In this document: positions 1 to 6,892 of the stretch, piece after piece
How the letters are laid out: every line of letters begins with the position of its first letter
Position numbering within the stretch: position 1 is the stretch's first letter
Source of the DNA: JANNRR01 sp043736155
GTDB taxonomy: Bacteria; Pseudomonadota; Alphaproteobacteria; Rhodobacterales; Rhodobacteraceae
DNA length: 57,945 bases
Reading direction: 5' to 3'
NCBI GenBank assembly: GCA_043736155.1
Contig: JAYTDA010000315.1
Span: forward strand, 1 to 57,945
The notes under the pieces: generated by a model
The model's database searches: none
Told to the model about the DNA's origin: nothing
What the model saw: only the letters and a program-made list of their open reading frames with translations
Translations under genes and position numbers: made by a program

Positions 1-296
1 GACCCCATGTAGACCGGCAAAGCCGCAGGGTCCTCGCCTGCCCGGGTCGCAAACATGGTGCCCATGCTATCGACGCCCATGGTCATCCCTGCGCCTTCAC
101 ACCAGCGCTGGAACAAATGCCGCGCCTCGCTGTCGGCGTCGGTCAGGGTCTGGCGGTTGTTGCCCCCGGCGACACCGGGGCCGATCTGTGCCATTTGCAT
201 CAGGCTGTCCCACAGCCGCGCGCCATTGATCCGCAGGTTTTCGCCCGGTGAAGCCCCCGGTGAAGCCCCCGGTGAAGCCATAGTGGATGCCATCAT
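1..296 (-). CDS. Zn-dependent amidase, hydantoinase/carbamoylase (M20) family, N-terminal fragment
   Basis: The gene runs off the left edge; 98 codons are visible. After a short low-complexity N-terminus the reading is NLRINGARLWDSLMQMAQIG, then a GGNNRQTLTDADSEAR segment and GMTMGVDSMGTMFATR, which is the usual start of allantoate amidohydrolase / N-carbamoyl-amino-acid hydrolase proteins. Members use two metal ions to hydrolyse carbamoyl or ureido groups; the substrate cannot be told here because the metal-ligand region is outside the window. The start at 296 (adjacent in-frame ATGs at 296 and 293) follows a GGGAG box by a few bases. Codons 7-17 contain a triplicated 12-bp unit encoding repeated ASPG, so the extreme N-terminus is not conserved sequence. 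Confidence 0.8.
   Translation of the reverse strand, partial: MMASTMASPGASPGASPGENLRINGARLWDSLMQMAQIGPGVAGGNNRQTLTDADSEARHLFQRWCEGAGMTMGVDSMGTMFATRAGEDPAALPVYMG
241..281. repeat. 12-bp tandem repeat, three copies, in the amidase N-terminus
   Basis: GGTGAAGCCCCC is repeated three times, the last copy imperfect. It lies inside the start of the minus-strand amidase gene and adds whole codons (repeating ASPG), so it does not shift the frame. Confidence 0.8.
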
Positions 297-487
297 CCGT
301 CTCCCTGACGGCAGGGTCTTTGCCCCGCTTGATCTCTGACCATTTGGTCAGAATCAGACCATCATAGCCCCGCCAACGGGTCAACGGGATTCTGCATCTA
401 TCGCGCGGCCACCGGTGTCCCGGTTCTTTTGCATTGAATCCGGCGGCAATCCCGGTTCTTTGGCAGGGACGGCAGCAGGGGGACCCG

Positions 488-943
488 ATGGATATCGCCG
501 AACTGGAACAACAGGCTGAAACGCTGGTGCTGACCCGCTTTGCCGAGACCGAGGCGCTGTGGCTCGGTCAATGGCTGGTGGCGCGGGCCGAGGCGGGCAA
601 TCTGCCGGTTGCCATCAATATCCGCACCCTTGACCGGACGCTGTTCCATGTGTCGATGTCCGGAGCATCGCCCGCCAATGACCTGTGGGTCCGGCGCAAG
701 AGCAACCTGGCCTTTCTGGAACAAAAGGCATCGCTGATCGTGCGGCTGCGGCTGGAGGCGCGGGGGCAGACCGTCGAACGCCACGGCGTCAACCCCGCCG
801 ACTATGCCGCCAGTGGCGGGTCGGTGCCGATCTGTGTCGAGGGCGTCGGCATGGTGGCGGCTGCCACGGTGTCCGGTCTGCCCGATGTCGACGATCACGC
901 ACTGGTGGCCGAAGGGATCACGGCGCTGAAGGCGCGGGGCTGA
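488..943 (+). CDS. UPF0303 family / heme-degrading domain protein
   Basis: A 151-residue protein matching the UPF0303 (DUF336, HbpS/GlcG-like fold) family in length and in its conserved stretches: LPVAINIRTLDRTLFHVSM near residue 40, NDLWVRRKSNLAFL near 65, and SGGSVPIC followed by GMVAAATVSGL and DDHALVAEGI at the end. The family is described as heme-binding or heme-degrading-domain proteins of uncertain physiological role. The start at 488 is preferred over an in-frame ATG at 434 because AGGGGG lies just upstream and the family begins at MDIAELEQQ. It is followed by about 230 bp with a CTGCCG/CGGCAG dyad (961-985) and a G/C-run dyad (1009-1036), before the two-component operon. Confidence 0.85.
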   Translation: MDIAELEQQAETLVLTRFAETEALWLGQWLVARAEAGNLPVAINIRTLDRTLFHVSMSGASPANDLWVRRKSNLAFLEQKASLIVRLRLEARGQTVERHGVNPADYAASGGSVPICVEGVGMVAAATVSGLPDVDDHALVAEGITALKARG

Positions 944-1175
944 TCCGGGTACCGCACCTGCTGCCGTGATCCGAGCATTCGGCAGAACCGCCGGCCCGTG
1001 CACTGGGCGCCCCCCTCTCCCGCTGGCGGGGGGGGCAGGGGTGGGTGCGGCTGGCAAAGCGACAGGCGGCAACGCACACAGACCCGCCAATGCCGCCAGA
1101 GCTTTTGACAGATACCCCAAAGGCGGCGATAGTCCCCCGGTCACACAGCCGGAAACCGGCCGGGAAGGGGGGGGT

Positions 1176-1547
1176 ATGGGCGGCCAGATCCTGCTGATCG
1201 ACGATGAACCCAATATCATCGAGGCGATCCGCTTCATCCTGACCCGGGGCGGCTATTCCGTTGCGTCGCACGGCAATGGTCTGGATGCCATGGCGGTGAT
1301 TGCAGCAGCCAGACCCGATCTGCTGATCCTCGATCTGATGCTGCCGGGGCGCAGCGGGTTCGACATTCTGCAGGATTTGCGCAGCAACCCCGATACAGCG
1401 GCGCTGCCGGTGCTGATGCTGACCGCCAAGGGCCAGCCGCGTGACCGCGAAATGGCAGAGCGGCTGGGGGCCAGCCGGTTTCTGTCGAAACCCTTTGCCA
1501 ATGCCGATATCCTGGCGGCAGTGCAGTCGCTGTTGGCCCCGCCATGA
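1176..1547 (+). CDS. single-domain response regulator (receiver only)
   Basis: A 123-residue CheY-like receiver with no output domain. Acidic residues are in IDDEP near the N-terminus, the phosphoacceptor is Asp53 in LDLMLPG, the conserved Thr is in MLTAKG, and the Lys is in LSKPF. The start at 1176 follows a long G-rich box (GAAGGGGGGGG), and an upstream in-frame extension has no receiver-like sequence. The stop overlaps the next gene by ATGA, so it is co-translated with the small membrane protein and the symporter-kinase. It is therefore the likely partner of that kinase; how the signal reaches transcription is not shown here. Confidence 0.9.
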   Translation: MGGQILLIDDEPNIIEAIRFILTRGGYSVASHGNGLDAMAVIAAARPDLLILDLMLPGRSGFDILQDLRSNPDTAALPVLMLTAKGQPRDREMAERLGASRFLSKPFANADILAAVQSLLAPP

Positions 1548-1819
1548 GATCGCCGCGCCAACCGCTGTTTCTGGCGCGTCAGAGCTATCGGCGGCGGCGT
1601 CTGGCCGATGCGGCACGGCTGTTGCCGCTGATCGGGGGGGTGTTGCTGGTGCTGCCGCTGTTGTGGCGCGGTGGGGCCGGGGCGGTGTCGACCTCGATGG
1701 TGGGCCTGTATCTGTTCGCAGTCTGGTTCGGGCTGATAGCGGCGGCGGCGCTACTGGTGCGGTGGTTGACGGCGGCCCCGGGGGCAGAGCCGGGGGCCGA
1801 CCGCGAGGGAACCGAATAG
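1544..1819 (+). CDS. small two-helix membrane protein, accessory to the symporter-kinase
   Basis: 91 residues with a basic N-terminus (SYRRRRLADAARLLP), a first membrane helix around residues 25-42 and a second around 52-73, then a short charged tail. Size, topology and position immediately before an SLC5-type protein resemble the DUF4212-like small subunits that accompany some sodium/solute symporters, but sequence similarity is too weak to assign a family by eye. It overlaps the response regulator by ATGA and its stop abuts the kinase start, so all three form one translationally coupled operon. Confidence 0.7.
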   Translation: MRSPRQPLFLARQSYRRRRLADAARLLPLIGGVLLVLPLLWRGGAGAVSTSMVGLYLFAVWFGLIAAAALLVRWLTAAPGAEPGADREGTE

Positions 1820-4501
1820 ATGGTGCCGTTCAACCTGCTGGTGCTGGTCTGTCTGGTCTATGTCAGCCTGTTGTTTCTGGTGGCTTTTGTCGCCGAAGGC
1901 CGTGCCCGCGCCGGTCGCGCCAGGTTTCTGCGATCCCCTTTGGTCTATACGCTGTCGCTGTCGATCTATTGCACCGCCTGGACCTTTTACGGCGCTGTCG
2001 GCTATGCCGCCCGGTCGGGGCTGGAGTTTCTGACGATTTATCTGGGGCCGACACTGGTGTTTGTCGGCTGGACCCTGGTGCTGCGCAAACTGGTGCGGAT
2101 CGGCAAGACCGAAGGCGTCACCTCGATCGCTGACCTGATTTCATCACGCTATGGCAAATCGAACCTGCTGGGGGTGCTGGTGACGCTGTTGGCAGTGGTC
2201 GGCATCACCCCTTACATCGCGCTGCAACTGCAATCGGTCACCCTGTCTTTCGCGGTCTTTGCCACATCGTCCGGCGGCTGGCAGCAACCCGATCTGAATG
2301 GCACCGCCTTTTGGCTGGCCTGTGGGTTGACCCTGTTTACCGTGCTGTTTGGCACCCGCAATCTGGACGCCAAGGAACAGCACCACGGCGTTGTCACCGC
2401 CATTGCGCTGGAGGCGGTGGTGAAACTGGTGGCGCTGGTTGCAGTGGGCGTTTTCGTGGTCTGGGGTCTGGCAGCGGGTCCCCTTGACATCATGGCGCGG
2501 ATCGATGCGTCAGAGATTGCCGAATGGCAGGTGCAACCGGGCCGATGGGTCGGCATTACCCTGCTGTCCGCTGCCGCCGTCCTGTGCCTGCCACGGATGT
2601 TTCAGGTGATTGTGGTGGAAAATGCCGATGAACGGCATCTGGAAACCGCCGCCTGGGCTTTCCCGCTGTATCTGGCGCTGATGAGCCTGTTTGTGGTGCC
2701 GATTGCGGTGATGGGGCTGGCGCTGATGCCCTCGGGGTCAAATGCCGACCTGTTTGTGCTGACGCTGCCGCTGTCGCAAGGGCAGGGCGGGTTGGCGATG
2801 CTGGCGTTTCTGGGCGGATTTTCGTCGGCGACATCGATGGTGATCGTGGCGTCGATTGCGCTGGCCACCATGGTGTCGAACCATGTGGTGATTCCGTTGT
2901 GGCTTTGGCAGCACCGCGAAGGCGGGCAGGAACTGCAGGACCTGCGCGGGCTGGTGCTGAATGCGCGGCGCGCCTCGATTGCCGGGGTTCTGGCGCTGGG
3001 CTATGGCTATTACCGGGTCTCTGGCGGGTCCGGGGCGCTGGCGGCGATTGGACTGGTGTCTTTTGCCGGGGTGGCGCAGGTGTTGCCGGCGATGCTGGGC
3101 GGGCTGTTCTGGCGCGGGGCAACCCGGATTGGCGCGGCTGGAGGCCTGGTGGTGGGGTTTGGCCTGTGGCTTTATACCCTGTTTCTGCCGTCAATCGGTG
3201 AAGGCGGTCTGTTGTCGGCTCAACTCATGGCTGAAGGGCCGTGGGGCATCGGGTGGCTGCGGCCACAGGCGCTGTTTGGCACCGAAGGCATGGATCCGCT
3301 GCTGCATTCCCTGTTCTGGAGCCTGTCACTGAACGCCGTGACCTTTCTGGCCGGGTCATTGGCCTCGTTCCCCGGCCCGCTGGAACGGGTGCAGGGGGTG
3401 AAATTCGTGCATGTGTTTGATGCCGGTTCCGGGGCACGCGGCTGGAACCCCGGTGGCGCCGGTGCCGAAGATCTGTTGGCGATGGCGCAGCGCACCCTTG
3501 GCCCCGAAGTGGCGCAAAGCCTGTTTCAGGCCGAGGCTCAGGCGCAAGGCAAAACCGGCTTTCTGCCAGACCCCACCCCGGCGGTGCTGGAGCGGCTGGA
3601 ACGCGCTTTGGCGGGATCGGTGGGTGCGGCCACCGCGCATGCCATGGTGGGGCAGGTGATTGGCGGGGCGCTGGTGTCGGTGACCGATCTGATGGCGATG
3701 GCCAATGAAACCGCACAGATCATGGAATATTCCAGCCAGCTGGAAGTGAAGTCGGATGAATTGAGCCGCACTGCCCGTGCGCTCGGCGAAGCCAATGACA
3801 AGCTGACACAATTGTCGGTGCAGAAAGACGGCTTTCTCAGCCAGATCAGCCATGAATTGCGCACGCCGATGACCTCGATCCGCGCCTTTTCCGAGATTAT
3901 GCGCGAAAGTGACCTGACCGCTGCCGAGCGGGGCCGCTATGCCGGGATCATCCATGATGAGGCGATCCGCCTGACCCGGCTGCTGGATGATCTGCTGGAT
4001 CTGTCGGTGCTGGAAAGCGGTGGCGGAGCGCTGAAACCCAGCCGCGCCGCATTGGCGGATCTGATCGAACGGGCGGTGCAGGCCAGTGCTCCGGCAGGGC
4101 TGCCGGGGCTGCGCATCCTGCGCAAGCCCGGTGCAGAGGCTGTGGCGCTGTTCACCGATACCGACCGCCTGACCCAGGTTTTCATCAATCTGGTCGCCAA
4201 TGCCCGCAAATATTGCGATGCACCGCAGCCGGAACTGCGGATCGGGGTGCGGCTGCGCGGCGACCGGGTCGATGTCGATTTCATCGATAATGGCAGCGGC
4301 ATCGCCCCGGCACATCAAGCCATCATCTTCGAGAAATTCGCCCGGCTCGGCGATCAGTCGCGCGCTGGCGGGGCAGGGCTGGGCCTGGCGATCTGCCGCG
4401 AGATCATGGCGAAACTCGGCGGTTCCATCGCCTATCTGCCCGGCCAGCGCGGTGCCGCCTTTCGGGTGTCTTTTCCGCAGAAGCTGGCACTGCCCGCCTG
4501 A
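1820..4501 (+). CDS. SLC5/SSS symporter-histidine kinase hybrid (CbrA/CrbS type)
   Basis: An 893-residue inner-membrane sensor. The N-terminal half is a sodium:solute symporter-like region of about 12-13 helices (it starts LVLVCLVYVSLLFLVAFVAEG and contains YTLSLSIYCTAWTFYGAVG), ending near residue 530. A linker with a helical segment (SSQLEVKSDELSRTARALGE) leads to the HisKA box QISHELRTPMTSIRAFSEIM with phosphorylated His678. The HATPase domain follows, with N box NLVANARKYC, G1 DNGSGI and G2 GAGLGLAI. Related kinases CbrA and CrbS sense histidine or acetate-linked metabolism; the ligand here is unknown. It appears to lack a C-terminal receiver, which is supplied by the upstream gene. Confidence 0.88.
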   Translation: MVPFNLLVLVCLVYVSLLFLVAFVAEGRARAGRARFLRSPLVYTLSLSIYCTAWTFYGAVGYAARSGLEFLTIYLGPTLVFVGWTLVLRKLVRIGKTEGVTSIADLISSRYGKSNLLGVLVTLLAVVGITPYIALQLQSVTLSFAVFATSSGGWQQPDLNGTAFWLACGLTLFTVLFGTRNLDAKEQHHGVVTAIALEAVVKLVALVAVGVFVVWGLAAGPLDIMARIDASEIAEWQVQPGRWVGITLLSAAAVLCLPRMFQVIVVENADERHLETAAWAFPLYLALMSLFVVPIAVMGLALMPSGSNADLFVLTLPLSQGQGGLAMLAFLGGFSSATSMVIVASIALATMVSNHVVIPLWLWQHREGGQELQDLRGLVLNARRASIAGVLALGYGYYRVSGGSGALAAIGLVSFAGVAQVLPAMLGGLFWRGATRIGAAGGLVVGFGLWLYTLFLPSIGEGGLLSAQLMAEGPWGIGWLRPQALFGTEGMDPLLHSLFWSLSLNAVTFLAGSLASFPGPLERVQGVKFVHVFDAGSGARGWNPGGAGAEDLLAMAQRTLGPEVAQSLFQAEAQAQGKTGFLPDPTPAVLERLERALAGSVGAATAHAMVGQVIGGALVSVTDLMAMANETAQIMEYSSQLEVKSDELSRTARALGEANDKLTQLSVQKDGFLSQISHELRTPMTSIRAFSEIMRESDLTAAERGRYAGIIHDEAIRLTRLLDDLLDLSVLESGGGALKPSRAALADLIERAVQASAPAGLPGLRILRKPGAEAVALFTDTDRLTQVFINLVANARKYCDAPQPELRIGVRLRGDRVDVDFIDNGSGIAPAHQAIIFEKFARLGDQSRAGGAGLGLAICREIMAKLGGSIAYLPGQRGAAFRVSFPQKLALPA

Positions 4502-4567
4502 ATTCAACGCTTTGGTAACCGACCTCTGTCAGGTCTTTTTTGATCGCAGCCCGGCAGGCGTGGGGGC

Positions 4568-5509
4568 ATGAACGACCAGACCGCACAGAACGTTCTGAAA
4601 CGCAAGGCAGAGGCGGGCAAACCCCGGCTCAGCTTTTCCGCGATGTCACCCGCCAAGGCACTGCGGGTTGGCCTGGCCAAGGCGGCGCAGGATCAACTGC
4701 GCCTCGCCCTGATCGTTGACAAGGTCACCGAAGACCGGCTGTCGCTGGTGGAAATGCTTGATTTGCCGGAAGATCAGGCACTGCTGGCGGTGCTGAACGG
4801 CCCTGCCGAAGGGTTGGGGCTGGTGGCTTTGTCACCATCGGTGCTGGCGGCACTGGTTGAAATGCAGACCATGGGCCGTGTCGGCCATGGCGATGCCCCG
4901 GCCCGCCGCCCGACCCGCACCGATGCCACCATGGCGGTGGCTTTCATCGATCAGGTGTTGATCGAACTGGAAACGGCGCTGGCGCAGGAAATGGATCTGA
5001 TCTGGGCCGGTGGGTTCCGTTATGCCTCCTTTCTCAACGATCCGCGCCCGCTGGGGCTTTTGCTGGAAGATACCGCTTACCGGGTGTTCCGGATCGAGGT
5101 TGATCTGGCAATGGGGGCGAAACGCGGCACCATGCTGCTGGCGCTGCCTGCGGCTGGTCGCGGCAACCCACCGGAACGGCGCGGCGCCGCAGCGCCGGAC
5201 CCGGGTGCGGCCTGGGCCGCCAGCATGGAACGCACCGTGATGGCGACGCCTGCCCAGTTGCAGGCTGTGTTGCACCGGATCACCATCCCGCTCAGCGCCG
5301 TGATGGCGCTGCAAGTCGGGGATCTGGTGCCTTTGCCGATGAGCGGCGTGGAAAAACTGCAGATCGAAGGCAGCGGCGGGCGCCGGCTTGCCACCGGCAG
5401 ACTGGGGCAGACCCGCGGTTACCGCGCCGTGAAACTGTCGCTGGAAACTGCCGAAGCCATGGCACAGGCGATGCTGGCGCCGCAGCCGGTCGGGGATGAT
5501 CCGGCCTGA
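4568..5509 (+). CDS. FliM/FliN-family flagellar motor C-terminal (SpoA) domain protein
   Basis: 313 residues. The N-terminal part (NVLKRKAEAGKPRLSFSAMSPAKALR) and middle are FliM-like. The C-terminal 80-90 residues (TPAQLQAVLHRITIPLSAVMALQVGDLVPLPMSGVEKLQI, then GRRLATGRLGQTRGYRAVKL) form the SpoA surface-presentation fold used by FliM/FliN and type III secretion C-ring proteins. Flagellar association is inferred from the family; no other flagellar gene is in the window. The start at 4568 lies 66 bp after the kinase stop, in a T-rich gap that could hold a promoter. A Pro/Gly/Arg-rich insert (GRGNPPERRGAAAPDPGAA) separates the two halves. Confidence 0.75.
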   Translation: MNDQTAQNVLKRKAEAGKPRLSFSAMSPAKALRVGLAKAAQDQLRLALIVDKVTEDRLSLVEMLDLPEDQALLAVLNGPAEGLGLVALSPSVLAALVEMQTMGRVGHGDAPARRPTRTDATMAVAFIDQVLIELETALAQEMDLIWAGGFRYASFLNDPRPLGLLLEDTAYRVFRIEVDLAMGAKRGTMLLALPAAGRGNPPERRGAAAPDPGAAWAASMERTVMATPAQLQAVLHRITIPLSAVMALQVGDLVPLPMSGVEKLQIEGSGGRRLATGRLGQTRGYRAVKLSLETAEAMAQAMLAPQPVGDDPA

Positions 5510-5593
5510 TGGCATGGGGGGCGGTCTGGCGGCGCTTTTGCCATGGCCATTCTGACACCCTGCTATCCCGTAACGCATGCCACCGGAGCGTGG

Positions 5594-5654
5594 CGCGGTT
5601 CGTAATGGGAACGGACGGGGCAGATACCCCCGTCCGTTCCCATTGCGAACCGCG
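5594..5654. repeat. 27-bp near-perfect inverted repeat
   Basis: Arms 5594-5620 and 5628-5654 are reverse complements with a single mismatch and a 7-base loop. There is no T tract on either side, so it is not a standard intrinsic terminator. It lies between the FliM-like gene and the dispersed repeat, downstream of the sRNA array on the minus strand. Confidence 0.85.
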
Positions 5655-5672
5655 TCACTGGCATCTGCCCAA

Positions 5673-5795
5673 GCGTGTGCAACAAAATGCCTGCCCCGGT
5701 CCTGATCCGGGGTGGACTCCGGTTTTGCGCAAGACATGCGCAAAACAAGGAATCTGGAGTCTGTCTGGCGTTTCTATCAACGTCGGACAGACTCC
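5673..5795 (+). repeat. dispersed hairpin-rich repeat, copy 1
   Basis: About 120 bp that recurs in the opposite orientation at 31234-31365, roughly 85-90% identical by eye. It contains three internal dyads: CCCCGG..CCGGGG (5694-5712), GTTTTGCGCA/TGCGCAAAAC (5722-5745), and GGAGTCTGTC/GACAGACTCC (5757-5785). No coding sequence is evident. It has the character of a non-autonomous intergenic repeat. Confidence 0.85.
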
Positions 5796-5813
5796 AAGAC
5801 ACCCCATCCCGAT

Positions 5814-5895
5814 GAAAAAACGGTGGCACCGGGAGGAGGTGCCACCGTCGATTGATGCTCAAACACAAGGTACGCCCCGGGAGGAGGTGGGGCTT
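5814..5895 (-). ncRNA. CcsR/cuckoo-type sRNA, unit F (last of the array, includes terminator)
   Basis: Two hairpins expose CCTCCTCCC on the minus strand. The first has a GCCCC/GGGGC stem (5874-5878 with 5889-5893). The second has a perfect 9-bp stem (5821-5829 with 5839-5847) followed by six T residues, which makes it an intrinsic terminator with the anti-Shine-Dalgarno motif in its loop. Paired hairpins displaying CUCCUCCC are the diagnostic of the alphaproteobacterial cuckoo/CcsR RNAs. It closes the transcript that begins at the DUF1127 gene. Confidence 0.8.
5815..5847 (-). terminator. Rho-independent terminator of the ccaF1-sRNA transcript
   Basis: A perfect 9-bp stem with a 9-base loop, followed on the minus strand by TTTTTT (5820-5815). 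The loop contains most of the CCTCCTCCC motif, so the terminator doubles as the last sRNA hairpin. Confidence 0.85.
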
Positions 5896-5975
5896 TCCCT
5901 GATCTATCCGCTGCCCATGGCCATACTGCGGCGGGGCTGCGGCACACACATGACCCTTGCAGGTCCAGAAAAAGG

Positions 5976-6052
5976 TGCAGCGGCCTCCGGGAGGCGGGTG
6001 ACGCCGCCGCTCTTCACAACAGCCGCCCGGGGGTGGAGGACGGGCCGCTGTA
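5976..6052 (-). ncRNA. degenerate CcsR/cuckoo-type sRNA, unit E
   Basis: It occupies the position of a paired-hairpin unit and keeps the conserved spacer TTGTGAAGAGCGG found in units A and C. Both anti-SD loops have decayed: one reads TCCTCCACCCCC (hairpin 6020-6050), the other GCCTCCCGGAGGC, where the motif can pair with itself. It is probably a non-functional or retargeted copy. Confidence 0.65.
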
Positions 6053-6091
6053 TTCGGCCAGGTCCGGCGCGAAAGCCGTGGCCAAAAGGCA

Positions 6092-6168
6092 AGGGGCGGC
6101 ACCGCGGGAGGAGGTGCAGTGCCGCCTGAGTCACGATCTGCCCCGGGAGGAGGTGGGGCGGATCGTAT
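6092..6168 (-). ncRNA. CcsR/cuckoo-type sRNA, unit D
   Basis: Two hairpins, each with exact CCTCCTCCC in the loop. One has a 12-bp stem (6133-6144 with 6155-6166, one G-U). The other has a GGCGGCAC/GTGCCGCC stem (6095-6102 with 6119-6126). Its hairpin core is nearly identical to unit B exactly 250 bp away. Confidence 0.8.
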
Positions 6169-6229
6169 GCATTGGCCCGGCGGCTTTGCCACCATGGCCG
6201 GAACAGGGTCCCGGTTTTCCGGGGAGAAG

Positions 6230-6301
6230 GCGCGGCGATGCCAGGGAGGAGGTTGGCACCACCGCTCTTCACAACAACGCCTCAGGGAGGAGGAGGCGCT
6301 G
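6230..6301 (-). ncRNA. CcsR/cuckoo-type sRNA, unit C
   Basis: Hairpins at 6278-6298 (CGCCTC/GAGGCG) and 6232-6265 (about 12 bp), both with exact CCTCCTCCC in the loop. They are joined by the conserved TTGTGAAGAGCGG spacer. It matches unit A at a 250-bp offset. Confidence 0.8.
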
Positions 6302-6339
6302 CATTCCTGTGGGGGCAGACCGTGATCTGCACCCGGATG

Positions 6340-6418
6340 AAAGCGGCGGCACCGCGGGAGGAGGTGCAGTGCCGCCTGAGTCACGATCTGCCCCGGGAGG
6401 AGGTGGGGCGGATCGTAT
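6340..6418 (-). ncRNA. CcsR/cuckoo-type sRNA, unit B
   Basis: Hairpins at 6383-6416 (12-bp stem, loop 6395-6404) and 6345-6376 (8-bp stem), each presenting CCTCCTCCC on the minus strand. Matches unit D over the whole hairpin core. Confidence 0.82.
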
Positions 6419-6479
6419 CTTCTGGCCCGGTGGCAGTGCCACCGGGCCGGAACAGGGTCCCGGTTCTCCGGGAGGAAAG

Positions 6480-6557
6480 GCGCGGCGATGCCAGGGAGGA
6501 GGTTGGCACCGCCGCTCTTCACAACGGACCACCCAGGGAGGAGGAGGGGTGGGCCGT
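6480..6557 (-). ncRNA. CcsR/cuckoo-type sRNA, unit A (first after ccaF1)
   Basis: Hairpins at 6526-6555 (9-bp stem) and 6482-6515 (12-bp stem, loop 6494-6503), both with exact CCTCCTCCC and separated by the TTGTGAAGAGCGG spacer. In R. sphaeroides the four CcsR RNAs are processed from the transcript of the DUF1127 gene ccaF1. The same arrangement here, starting within 50 bp of the DUF1127 stop, supports the assignment. Confidence 0.82.
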
Positions 6558-6599
6558 ATCTTTGGACCCCGGGGCAGTTGCCAGCCGGGGCCGAAACTC

Positions 6600-6818
6600 T
6601 TAGTTGCCGTAGGCCGCTTCGCGCGCCAGTTGCGGGATCATGGCACGGGCAATGCCCAGGTCAGTCAGATCGCGGGTAGACAGCGCTTCCAGTTCCCGCA
6701 GGGTGCGGACATAGATGGCGCGTTTTGCGCGGGCTTCGGCGACGCTGCGGACCAGACCGGACAGGCGGTCGGTGAAGCTGAAACCGGCGTGGCTGCGGAT
6801 GTCGTTTGCATAAGCCAT
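6600..6818 (-). CDS. ccaF1: DUF1127 small protein, CcaF1-like
   Basis: 72 residues ending in the DUF1127 (YjiS-like) signature: TLRELEALSTRDLTDLGIARAMIPQLAREAAYGN. DUF1127 proteins are small and arginine-rich. In R. sphaeroides CcaF1 is a stress-induced RNA-binding protein made from the same transcript as the CcsR sRNAs. The ATG at 6818 follows GAGG at a suitable distance. The gene directly precedes the six-unit sRNA array on the same strand with no intervening terminator, so gene and sRNAs should form one transcript. The gene symbol rests on this synteny and the domain, not on full-length comparison. Confidence 0.85.
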   Translation of the reverse strand: MAYANDIRSHAGFSFTDRLSGLVRSVAEARAKRAIYVRTLRELEALSTRDLTDLGIARAMIPQLAREAAYGN

Positions 6819-6892
6819 GGTGTAACCTCGAACTTTCTTCTACTGCTCTGCGCCTTGGCGTCTTTAGATGCCTTTGGTGCGCTGTTAGGGGT

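Larger units (their letters stand above)
6089..6557. repeat. 250-bp tandem duplication inside the sRNA array
   Basis: Anti-SD motifs at 6106, 6145 and 6244 recur at 6356, 6395 and 6494, exactly 250 bp on, with long identical flanks (for example the whole of 6096-6167 against 6346-6417). The 6285 motif recurs at 6536 with one base of slippage. A third, more diverged unit of about 255-275 bp (units E and F) precedes it, so the array is three two-sRNA units. Confidence 0.85.

Noticed and set aside
5831..6544. GGGAGGAGG copies read as ribosome binding sites on the plus strand
   Set aside because: No plausible starts follow them, and each lies in a hairpin loop; the minus-strand reading as anti-SD RNA explains the pattern.
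5821..6550. CRISPR array
   Set aside because: The short repeats are within paired hairpins of differing stems, spacing alternates about 40 and 70-110 bp, spacers are themselves repeated, and no cas genes are nearby.
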